Source: Crocinitomicaceae bacterium
GTDB lineage: Bacteria > Bacteroidota > Bacteroidia > Flavobacteriales_D > Crocinitomicaceae
Direction: 5' to 3'
Length of the DNA stretch: 64,000 nt
Assembly (NCBI GenBank): GCA_023957475.1
Contig: JAMLHA010000003.1
Coordinates: forward strand, 124,001 to 188,000
This document shows positions 39,319-46,691 of the stretch, in pieces (position 1 is the stretch's first letter; every line of letters begins with the position of its first letter). Below the pieces are notes generated by a model. The model ran no database searches. It worked only from the letters and a program-made list of their open reading frames with translations, and was not told the origin of the DNA. The position numbers were made by a program, and so were the translations under genes.

Positions 39319-39629
39319 TCCAACGATCTTTACTGCATTTTGTACGTAAGGACGGATTTACAGATGAAATTGATATTGTTGATTTTAATCTTGTGTTGGA
39401 TAACGTACAAAATCAACAGGCATTTGGTGGACAAACAATAAACGGCACGTTTAAGGCAAATGCTTTATCTGGTGTTCTGAATACGCAAAAACCTGCTACG
39501 CCGTTTGTGAAACTACATTTGATGTTTAAAAATACACCTTTGAATAGAGAACTATTTAGCCAAGAGAAAGTAATGGATATTTTGTTGTTAATGAACTGCA
39601 AGGCAGATTTACCAATTTATCCAATGTAA
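39312..39629 (+). CDS. Hypothetical ORF in the -1 frame, start unclear
   Basis: The frame reads EIIQRSLLHFVRKDGFTDEI and goes on to a conserved-looking end FSQEKVMDILLLMNCKADLP, stopping at 39629. The first in-frame start-like codon is GTG at 39393, well inside the coding-looking part, and there is no ATG. It therefore looks like the second half of a frameshifted gene beginning at 39085, or a 5'-truncated gene. No family recognised. Confidence 0.45.
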   Translation, partial: EIIQRSLLHFVRKDGFTDEIDIVDFNLVLDNVQNQQAFGGQTINGTFKANALSGVLNTQKPATPFVKLHLMFKNTPLNRELFSQEKVMDILLLMNCKADLPIYPM

Positions 39630-39666
39630 AAAAGAATAGTAATAAACAATTAAAAATTAAATTAAG

Positions 39667-39999
39667 ATGAGAAAGTTGAGATTAGCTTTTGGAGTTTTTA
39701 TAGTAGTGTTCCTTTTAGGAATAGGAAATGTGAGTGCACAAGAAAAATCGACTATATTAATTAAGATTCGAATTGACTCAAAAGCAGGATACAGAATAAC
39801 TACCGTTCAACCGGATTACAAACAATACGAACTACAAGGCAAAGGGAAGGATAGTGAAGATGATTCAGCTGTAACCCTCAAAAAGGAATTAGATAAATGG
39901 ATTATGAAAGGATATGTTATTGTCAATTCTGCTAATTCGAGAAGTAATCTCAATAGCTTCGACAATGAAATTATTTACATTTTAGTAAAAGAGGAATAA
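39667..39999 (+). CDS. Small secreted hypothetical protein
   Basis: 110 residues with a clear signal peptide (MRKLRLAFGVFIVVFLLGIG, cleavage near NVSAQ, residue 25). The mature part is short, KSTILIKIRIDSKAGYRITT onward, and ends NEIIYILVKEE. No recognised family. It lies 37 bases after the -1-frame ORF and 115 bases before the SpvB-like remnant, so it probably belongs to the same acquired cassette. Confidence 0.6.
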   Translation: MRKLRLAFGVFIVVFLLGIGNVSAQEKSTILIKIRIDSKAGYRITTVQPDYKQYELQGKGKDSEDDSAVTLKKELDKWIMKGYVIVNSANSRSNLNSFDNEIIYILVKEE

Positions 40000-40114
40000 A
40001 GCTAATCAGTAATTGACTTAATCACAATGAATGCAGAGAAAAAACATAACTTAGCGAAACCTTGGCGAATATGGCGGTTAAAACTTAACAGTTAATAAAA
40101 AAATAAAATAACGT

Positions 40115-40240
40115 ATGTCAAACACTAAAGGAACATCAGCGATAGTGCCGCCGTCAGGCGGAGGAGCGCAGAGCGGTTTGGGGGAGAAATTCTCACCGGA
40201 TTTGTTCACGGGTACGGGTAACTTTAATCTTAGAGTGTAA
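40115..40240 (+). pseudogene. 5' remnant of an SpvB/TcaC-type insecticidal toxin gene
   Basis: A 41-codon frame reading MSNTKGTSAIVPPSGGGAQS then GLGEKFSPDLFTGTGNFNLRV. The GGGA-x-x-GLGEKFSPDLFTGTGNF pattern is that of the start of SpvB domains in Tc-toxin B components and related Rhs proteins, which normally run past 1000 residues. Here a stop follows after the first strand. The DNA is GC-richer than the surroundings. Either a deletion remnant or a stub left by recombination. Confidence 0.6.
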
Positions 40241-40257
40241 ACTAATTTATAAAGATA

Positions 40258-40617
40258 GTGAGTAATAAAACTGAAAATAGTAATAATAAAGTCTTAGTAG
40301 CTTTTAAACCCTCCAATGGTATTACCGAATTCAGAGTAATTATTGATAAAGAGGCGGATACTATATGGGCTACCGAACTTCAGATTGCAGCTATTTTTGC
40401 TAGAGACAGAACGGTTATTAATAGACATATTAAAAATATTTATAAAGATGGAGAACAAATTTAAAATTCAACTAGTGCAAAAATTGCACTAGATAGAAAA
40501 GAAGGCGATAGAACAATCGAAAGAGAAGTACTCCATTATAATCTTGATGTAATAACAATAATAACTCTCACAAAAAATAAGCATTTCAAAAATACTGGGA
40601 TTAAAGATCCCAGTTAG
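40258..40617 (+). pseudogene. RhuM-like (virulence/Fic-associated) pseudogene with in-frame stop
   Basis: The GTG-started frame gives IDKEADTIWATELQIAAIFA, RDRTVINRHIKNIYKDGEQI, then TAA at 40462-40464, then NSTSAKIALDRKEG and TIEREVLHYNLDVI in the same frame. This order (IWxTxxQIAxLF, HIKNIxxEGE, NSTCAKIA, REVLHYNLDVI) is the N-terminal part of RhuM-family proteins, which usually exceed 300 residues. Similarity fades after 40554 and the frame stops at 40617. So one premature stop plus 3' loss. Confidence 0.7.
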
Positions 40618-40662
40618 AACGACGTGCAGTGGATAAAAAAGCTACTCGCTTGGTCGCTCGTG

Positions 40663-40726
40663 TTTTTTTGTTTTAAAGTACCACGTTAAAAGCGAGCTTT
40701 TAACGTGGTACTTTAAAACAAAAAAA
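40663..40726. repeat. Perfect 31-bp inverted repeat with 2-base spacer
   Basis: Left arm 40663-40693 and right arm 40696-40726 are exact reverse complements, separated by GA. The arms read TTTTTTTGTTTTAAAGTACC then ACGTTAAAAGC. It abuts the tRNA-Lys terminator. Unusually long for a terminator. Confidence 0.9.
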
Positions 40727-40746
40727 GCTTCGATTTACATCGAAGC
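40719..40746 (-). terminator. Terminator of tRNA-Lys
   Basis: GCTTCGAT-TTAC-ATCGAAGC hairpin at 40727-40746; on the minus strand it is followed by TTTTTTT (A run at 40720-40726). Confidence 0.8.
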
Positions 40747-40760
40747 CTTTTTTATCAGAG

Positions 40761-40833
40761 TGATCCCGCTGGGATTCGAACCCAGGGCCCATACATTAAA
40801 AGTGTATTGCTCTACCAGCTGAGCTACGGAATC
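40761..40833 (-). tRNA. tRNA-Lys (anticodon UUU)
   Basis: 73 nt. On the minus strand: acceptor GATTCCG pairs with CGGGATC, D arm GCTCAGCTGGTAGAGC, anticodon stem ATACA/TGTAT with loop CTTTTAA (anticodon UUU), T arm CTGGGTTCGAATCCCAG, discriminator A. CCA is not encoded. Confidence 0.95.
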
Positions 40834-41063
40834 AAAAACCTTTTTACAAGTTTTATGGGGTGCAAAGTTATATATATATTTTAATTTATCAACCTTTATT
40901 GTCATCTTTTTTAGCTTTTATGAAAATATTTTTCTCTAATCACTCCAAAGTGATTGATTTTCAAATCAATTACTTACTCAATCTAGTACTTTTTTTAGTG
41001 TTTATCATTTTATTGGTATTTGTTTCAGAAATAATTTGTAAATTTGCTATCCGAATCAAAAAG

Positions 41064-41134
41064 GGTCCTGTGGCCGAGAGGCTAGGCACCGGTCTGCAAA
41101 ACCGTCTACAGCGGTTCGAATCCGCTCGGGACCT
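41064..41134 (+). tRNA. tRNA-Cys (anticodon GCA)
   Basis: 71 nt. Acceptor GGTCCTG pairs with CGGGACC, anticodon loop CTGCAAA (GCA), T arm GCGGTTCGAATCCGC, discriminator T (U), as usual for Cys tRNA. CCA is not encoded. Confidence 0.95.
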
Positions 41135-41140
41135 CTTACT

Positions 41141-41168
41141 AAAAGGCTCTGTTACAGAGCCTTTTTTA
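41141..41168 (+). terminator. Terminator of tRNA-Cys
   Basis: AAAAGGCTCTG-TTA-CAGAGCCTTTTTT, seven bases after the tRNA end. Confidence 0.85.
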
Positions 41169-41235
41169 ATTTGATTCATAATAAATGAAAACAAAAACCG
41201 TTCTAATACTAACTCATTATTAAGATTACTAAAGC

Positions 41236-41961
41236 ATGCAAATTGGTACCGATTTTCCTAAAATAGAATTTCAACTGTTTGGTTTGGATTTATTAGAACC
41301 CAACGGAATCATTGGTAATACCCTCATTTTTTTACTTTCATTCTTCTTCTTTTTTAAAGTGAAAAAATTAAAAAAAGATGGTGACGCTACTTTCATTAAA
41401 AATTGGCGATTGTTTTACCTAACTTTCGGTATTACTTTTTTTACAGGTGGCTTGGGGCATTTGTTTTACAACTATTTTGAAGTCGCTGGGAAAATCCCTT
41501 CTTGGTTTATCTCTTTTTTCTCCCCTTATTACATCGAACAAGCAATGATAACCATCTATCCCAACAAAGAAAAACAACCGCTTTTTAGAAAAATTTCTCG
41601 CCTCAAATTGATTCTTTTCATCTGTGCAGAAGCTGTTTTGTTAATCAATTACGATATTTCTCACAAACCCGAATTGGGCTTGATAATTCCTTCGCTGTCT
41701 TCTATTTTGGGGTTGGTAACTTGTTTAGGTGTTTTAGGACTTTATTACAAAAAGGCAATCCATCGCTCGTTTATAAATCTATGGTATGCAATGCTTGTTT
41801 TACTCTTTTCTTTACTGCCACAAGTATTCAAATTTAACATTCATCCTTATTGGGATAGAAACGATTTAAGTCATTTTCTGCTTTTATTTACCCTTATTTT
41901 GTACTATCTGGCAATTAAGCATTATCATTCTTATAAAGTGAATTCGGTTACGGCTGTTTGA
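41236..41961 (+). CDS. Seven-helix membrane protein (DUF6962-like)
   Basis: 241 residues with about seven hydrophobic segments (for example TLIFLLSFFFFFKV near 29, LFYLTFGITFFTGGLGHLFY near 59, LILFICAEAVLLINY near 125, FLLLFTLILYYLAIKHY near 213). Conserved-looking polar residues sit at helix ends (GGLGHLFYNYFE, YWDRNDLSHFLL). The layout resembles DUF6962 and, more distantly, alkaline-ceramidase-like 7TM hydrolases; I can see His residues but no complete metal site. Function unknown. Stands alone after tRNA-Cys. Confidence 0.7.
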   Translation: MQIGTDFPKIEFQLFGLDLLEPNGIIGNTLIFLLSFFFFFKVKKLKKDGDATFIKNWRLFYLTFGITFFTGGLGHLFYNYFEVAGKIPSWFISFFSPYYIEQAMITIYPNKEKQPLFRKISRLKLILFICAEAVLLINYDISHKPELGLIIPSLSSILGLVTCLGVLGLYYKKAIHRSFINLWYAMLVLLFSLLPQVFKFNIHPYWDRNDLSHFLLLFTLILYYLAIKHYHSYKVNSVTAV

Positions 41962-42049
41962 GGATTGAATAAGTAAAAAATGGAACGCTAATAGTTAGGA
42001 ATTACACGAATGAGGCCACAGTCGTGCAAAGAAAAGGATAAAATGCTGA

Positions 42050-43800
42050 TTAATAATCAACATCTAAATTGAACGTGTTTTTTAAGACATGGATGTTGGG
42101 GAATTTTTTGGAAAGAATGGCAAATTTGTCCTTGTTCGTCAAATTCCGCACGTCTTCTTCTTGATTGTCTGTTTGCTTAATCTCAATAGTGAAATCAAAG
42201 TTTTTAAGCGAACTACGCATAAACGTCATCAAGCGATCTAAATCGGAGTTAATTACATCAATTTGCACTTGGTTATCTACTTCAAATAAGAACAATGTTT
42301 CAGAACTCGACTTAGGATTTCGCTTTATCATTGCATTGTAAAACGTTTCCTTTCCTTCATCTTTCATTCGATTAGCAAACTGTCGCCAATAGATATTTAC
42401 ATTGTCAATCGTGAAATTTTCCCGCGGTTGTTCTTGATTTGGAGCCAACTGATTCTTATTCTCATTGTTTTGATCTTCAATGATTTTTTTTATCGACAAG
42501 TTTGTTGTAACTATCTTATCTCCTGCAGTGCTTAAAACTTTAGGTTCAGGTTTTTCAATTTTAGCATAAGAAGATGGTACAGAAGCACTTGAAGCAGGAA
42601 CAGATTCTTTTGAAACGGCTACTTTATTTTGTCTATCTCGTAAATTTTGTCCTGGGAAAGGAAGGATGGTTACTGGATCAGTTAGCCATTTTTTTTTTCC
42701 AACTCTTGTTTCAAAGAGCAGAGTTGCATCAGCGTAATCTCAACCAGTAGTCGTTGATTTTTTGCTTGTTTAAACTCTACGTCTGCTTTGGATAGAACAG
42801 CAAGAGAGCGCAATATAACATGAGATTCTACCTCTTTTGCTTGCTGGATGTATTTATTCTCCGTTGCTTCGCCAACTTCTAATAAACTGGCTGTTCGGAT
42901 GTCTTTACAAACCAACAAATTACGGTAATGATTGGATAAACCAATGATAAAATTGTGTCCATCAAACCCTTTTTCCATGATTTCATTGAACAACAACAAT
43001 GTACTTGTAATGTCTTCTTTTTGAGCCAGATCAACAATTCTAAAATAATAATCATAATCAAGCACATTGAGGTTTTCTACCACATTTTGGTAAGTGATAT
43101 TGTTTCCAGCAAAAGTGACTATTTGGTCAAAAATAGACAATGCATCACGCAATGCCCCATCTGCCTTTTGAGCAATCAAGAACAATGCTTCTGGATCGAT
43201 AGTAACAGCTTCTTTAACTGCAATGGAACTCAAATAATCTGCCATGTCTTTGATTTTAATACGGTTAAAATCAAAAATCTGACAACGAGAAAGTATCGTA
43301 GGGATTATTTTATGTTTTTCTGTTGTGGCAAGGATAAATATAGCATGCTTAGGTGGTTCTTCCAATGTTTTCAAGAACGCGTTGAACGCATTGTTTGAAA
43401 GCATGTGAACCTCATCTATAATATAAACCTTATGTGTGCCTAATTGAGGTGCTATTCGCACTTGTTCAATCAATGTTCGAATATCTTCTACTGAGTTATT
43501 TGAAGCAGCATCGAGTTCATAAACATTCAGCGAAGCTCCTTCGTTGAACGATTTACACGATTCACATTGATCGCAAGCTTCTATCGCTTCTGAGCGATTG
43601 GTACAATTGATGGTTTTTGCCAGAATACGTGCTGTAGTTGTTTTTCCGACACCACGTGGTCCGCAAAACAAAAATGCTTGAGCTAATTGATTGTTTTTTA
43701 TCGCATTGCGCAAAGTAGAAGTCACAGACTTCTGTCCCACCACAGTATCAAATGTTTGTGGACGGTACTTTCTTGCGGATACAATAAAATCTTCACTCAT
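42050..43800 (-). CDS. dnaX: DNA polymerase III subunit tau, expressed through a -1 shift at an A10 run
   Basis: Clamp-loader subunit. The zero frame (42682-43800) encodes 372 residues: Walker A GPRGVGKTT at 47-55, zinc Cys66/76/79/82, Walker B YIIDEVHML near 127, sensor 1 LATTEKHK and Arg finger TILSRC. It ends ELEKKNG and stops just after ten As. Shifting -1 on that run leads without a stop into a ~210-residue C-terminal region (WLTDPVTILPFPGQN, a Ser/Pro-rich linker, then the domain that starts NVNIYWRQFANRM) ending at 42050, 583 residues in total. This is the layout expected for gamma and tau from one gene. A plain frameshift mutation or assembly slip in the A run is the alternative. Confidence 0.85.
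42682..42700 (-). promoter_or_regulatory. A10 slippery site of dnaX (gamma/tau switch)
   Basis: Minus-strand reading GAA AAA AAA AAT GGC TAA: ten As (42689-42698) directly before the zero-frame stop at 42682-42684. Homopolymer slippage adding one A, or a -1 ribosomal slip, enters the tau frame. No clear Shine-Dalgarno stimulator is seen. Confidence 0.7.
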
Positions 43801-43872
43801 ATTCTACAAATATACAATGAAATTAGCTCAGCAATTTAGAGTGTTAATAACTTTGGAAAACTCCTTTAAAAA

Positions 43873-44268
43873 TTAAAATGGCAAATCGTCATCATCACTT
43901 TCAGAGGTAGCTGTTTCGATAGGAGATGGCGTTGGGTTTAAATCCATTGCAGATGGCCCGCCTTGTGGCATTCCTCCACCCATTGCTTGACCTACTCTTT
44001 CAACTCTCCAAGCATCCAATGAGTTAAAATACTTCACTTCTCCTTGTGGACTTGTCCATTCTCTTCCTCTTAAATTAAAAGAAACTTCAATTGTATCGTT
44101 GATACTCATGCTATCAAGAAGCGAGCACTTATCTTGCGTCAATTGAAAAAGAATGTCTTGCGGATACATAGATGATGATTCCGTTAAAACAAATTCGCGT
44201 TTAGAAAATTTTTCTGAAACTTGCATCGTTGGGTTGATTACTTTTAATGTTCCTTGTATTTTAAACAT
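43873..44268 (-). CDS. DUF3127 protein with SSB-like acidic C-terminal tail
   Basis: 131 residues. Residues about 1-88 are the DUF3127 domain (MFKIQGTLKVINPTMQVSEK, KREFVLTE, NLRGREWTSPQGEVKYFNSL), an OB-fold-like sequence. A Gly/Met/Pro-rich linker follows (about 92-118) and the last residues are SESDDDDLPF, very close to the DDDIPF tip by which SSB recruits replication and repair proteins. Linker and tip together mimic SSB layout. It lies 72 bases upstream of dnaX on the same strand. SSB-like function is inference. Confidence 0.82.
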   Translation of the reverse strand: MFKIQGTLKVINPTMQVSEKFSKREFVLTESSSMYPQDILFQLTQDKCSLLDSMSINDTIEVSFNLRGREWTSPQGEVKYFNSLDAWRVERVGQAMGGGMPQGGPSAMDLNPTPSPIETATSESDDDDLPF

Positions 44269-44304
44269 GTTTTTAAAGTTTTATTGTTGTGTTGTTTTTA
44301 TTTT

Positions 44305-45213
44305 TTATCCATTGTTGAATGAAAGCAGCGTCATCCATGCCTCTTCGATCTTATCAGCATCTAATAATTCTTTGGCATGACGATGAAGTGCTTGCTCTAA
44401 TTCACTTGGATTTTGTTCTAAAGATAAGAAAAATTCACTTAATTCCAATAATTTATATTCATTCACAGATGTTTCATCTGGAAGTTGCTCAACCAAAGCC
44501 AGTTGACCTAAATTATTAGCTGTTAAAATCTTACTATTCAAAATATCTTCTGGTAAATTGTCAAATCCAATTCCGCAGGCAACCATTGGGCGCACAACTT
44601 TGAACATTGAATTTTTATCCGAGCGACAGTACCATGGGCCACCCATTCTCGAAACCAAATCAATCTTAAATTGATCAATTAATCCATTTTCATCCAATAA
44701 ATCTTTGCGAATGTGCATCATTGTCACCTCACAGATAATCAAATTACCTGCTGCTCCACCTGCTCCCAATTCTTTCACTTCTATCACCTTGCATTCAAAC
44801 TGAACAGGCGATTCGGCCACTCTAAATGGACGAACTGTCTCTGACGGAAGTGGTGTAAATCCGGCTTTTACAAATTCATTTATTCCAGCTGGATATGGAC
44901 AACTTGCCAAATTAACTTTGTGTACAATATCGTAATTCACCACGTTTACAACAACTTCTGCTACTTTTTTCACGTTGTAATACGTATCCTTTGCTTCTGC
45001 TGTTTTACCGCTTCTGGCTGGTGAGAAAATTAAAATTGGTGGATTGGCACTAAACACATTGAAAAAGCTAAATGGCGCAAGGTTTGGCACGCCTTGTTCA
45101 TCAATCGTTGATGCAAACGCAATCGGGCGTGGACCAATTGCTCCCAACAAATGCCGATGTAATTGCGGAATCTCTAAATCTTTTGTGCTATACGTTACAA
45201 ATTCATTCATCAT
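44305..45213 (-). CDS. Flavin reductase-like FMN-binding protein
   Basis: 302 residues. The N-terminal ~200 residues are the flavin-reductase-like split-barrel: AIGPRPIAFASTIDEQGVPN, APFSFFNVFSANPPILIFSP and NEFVKAGFTPLPSE, matching the FMN-binding DIM6/NTAB family. Residues after about 210 (MFKVVRPMVACGIGFDNLPE onward) form a helical extension. Function in flavin transfer or quinone reduction is possible; no partner oxygenase is adjacent. Its start is one base from the end of the DUF4836 gene, suggesting co-transcription. Confidence 0.85.
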   Translation of the reverse strand: MMNEFVTYSTKDLEIPQLHRHLLGAIGPRPIAFASTIDEQGVPNLAPFSFFNVFSANPPILIFSPARSGKTAEAKDTYYNVKKVAEVVVNVVNYDIVHKVNLASCPYPAGINEFVKAGFTPLPSETVRPFRVAESPVQFECKVIEVKELGAGGAAGNLIICEVTMMHIRKDLLDENGLIDQFKIDLVSRMGGPWYCRSDKNSMFKVVRPMVACGIGFDNLPEDILNSKILTANNLGQLALVEQLPDETSVNEYKLLELSEFFLSLEQNPSELEQALHRHAKELLDADKIEEAWMTLLSFNNG

Positions 45214-45214
45214 T

Positions 45215-46654
45215 TTAAATCGCTAGTTGATCTTCAAATACTTCCAATGTTTTTTGCAGTACTTGTTTTAAAATATTTTCGTTGTTATCCTTGGTTTTTA
45301 ATACCAATTTACCGCCATCTATTGAGTAATTAAACGAAACGCTTTTAACAATTTCCAACAATCTCATGCCTCCATCTAAATCAAATTCAGTAGCATCTAA
45401 GGACGTAAAATCAAGGAAGAAATCAACTGTGTTTTTTCCAAATCCTTCAGCACTTTGAGGTAATTGAATACCTTTCCCAACGTAGTCCAACGAACTAAAA
45501 CCTGCCACTCCAGAATTTACCAATTCCACTTTTTTCAAGTTGGACGCAAGCATTTCTTTAATTGTCTCACCAAAATTTTTCCCTTGCCCAGCCAATCCGA
45601 TAAAGAAATTGATATCTGGAATCAATCCTTCAACTATATTGGATGCATCTCCGAACAACAATGCTCCAATTCGACCATCAATCAACTTGGAAATATCATT
45701 ATCAGCAGCCATCATTGCTATTGCAAAAGGACCGCCTAAATCTTCTTTCAAATCTTCAATTGCTTCTGGCAAGTAGTTAGTTAAAAATTCTTGCATTTTT
45801 TTAGCATCTAAATTCAAGGAAAGTCCTGCTTTTGGTGCTCCTGCACCTAAATTATTGAGAATTTTAGCACTTCCATCTTTCATAAAGAATAAATTCTGTT
45901 TCAAAGCATCAGAAAAACGGTTGTTAACCTCCAAAGACATTTCTCCATTTTTGAAATTCAATCCTCCTTCAACAAAAGAATTTTGCAACATTGCCGTCAA
46001 TTCTTTTTGTTTATCAACGCTCAAGTTTTCTAAATCCGTGTTGGAAGTAGCATAAAGATTGGACAGGTTAAATCCAAAAGAAACATCATCGTTTCGTTTT
46101 AAAATATCGGAAATATAGCCACTGCTCACGTCACCATTGAGTTTTTTGCGTAATGCTGTCTGTGTCGATTTTTCATCTTCAACATCAGACTTAATAAGTA
46201 CCGCAACAATATGCTTATCAAACGATAAATTCATATCTCCATCCGAAACGTATTGAAAATCTTTGGCTTCGTTCACTTCAAATCCATTTTTTGACAAATT
46301 GGTTTTTAATGAATCGCTATTTTTTACCTCCATAAACAAGTAGGTAGCTGCAGGATTCCCTCCACTTATTGGTCCTTCTATTGCATAATAAATAGGCGTT
46401 TCCATATTGATGGAGCTTTGCAACTGGCTAAACGTACTCATTACAAAAGCTTTGATTTTGGGTTCTTGTTCATAACCTGTTTTTGAAAGAATATCATTCA
46501 ATCGAACAGAGCCAAAACCAACTATTGTCTCGTTTCCATTCAAAAATGCAGAGACACTTTCCACAACTGGACGATTGTTGGAAGATTTTCCACAAGCCAT
46601 TAAAAATGAAATGGTTATTGCTGTAAATAAAATTGATTTTAGTAATCTTTTCAT
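45215..46654 (-). CDS. DUF4836 family lipoprotein
   Basis: 479 residues. Lipoprotein signal MKRLLKSILFTAITISFLMAC (Cys21). The mature protein begins SSNNRPVVESVSAFLNGNET and has the long beta/alpha pattern of DUF4836 (IYYAIEGPISGGNPAATYLF, FGFNLSNLYATS, EDLGGPFAIAMMAADNDISK). A family of unknown function that is common in Bacteroidota; probably periplasmic face of the outer membrane. Flanked by the FAD oxidoreductase (37 bases upstream) and the flavin reductase. Confidence 0.82.
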   Translation of the reverse strand: MKRLLKSILFTAITISFLMACGKSSNNRPVVESVSAFLNGNETIVGFGSVRLNDILSKTGYEQEPKIKAFVMSTFSQLQSSINMETPIYYAIEGPISGGNPAATYLFMEVKNSDSLKTNLSKNGFEVNEAKDFQYVSDGDMNLSFDKHIVAVLIKSDVEDEKSTQTALRKKLNGDVSSGYISDILKRNDDVSFGFNLSNLYATSNTDLENLSVDKQKELTAMLQNSFVEGGLNFKNGEMSLEVNNRFSDALKQNLFFMKDGSAKILNNLGAGAPKAGLSLNLDAKKMQEFLTNYLPEAIEDLKEDLGGPFAIAMMAADNDISKLIDGRIGALLFGDASNIVEGLIPDINFFIGLAGQGKNFGETIKEMLASNLKKVELVNSGVAGFSSLDYVGKGIQLPQSAEGFGKNTVDFFLDFTSLDATEFDLDGGMRLLEIVKSVSFNYSIDGGKLVLKTKDNNENILKQVLQKTLEVFEDQLAI

Positions 46655-46691
46655 GGTTTCATTGATTTACGGGTTCAAAAATAGTATAAAA

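Noticed and set aside
40860..41174. Open frames of 104 and 74 codons on both strands around 40.9-41.2 kb
   Set aside because: Both run through the tRNA-Cys gene and its terminator; no protein-like sequence outside it.
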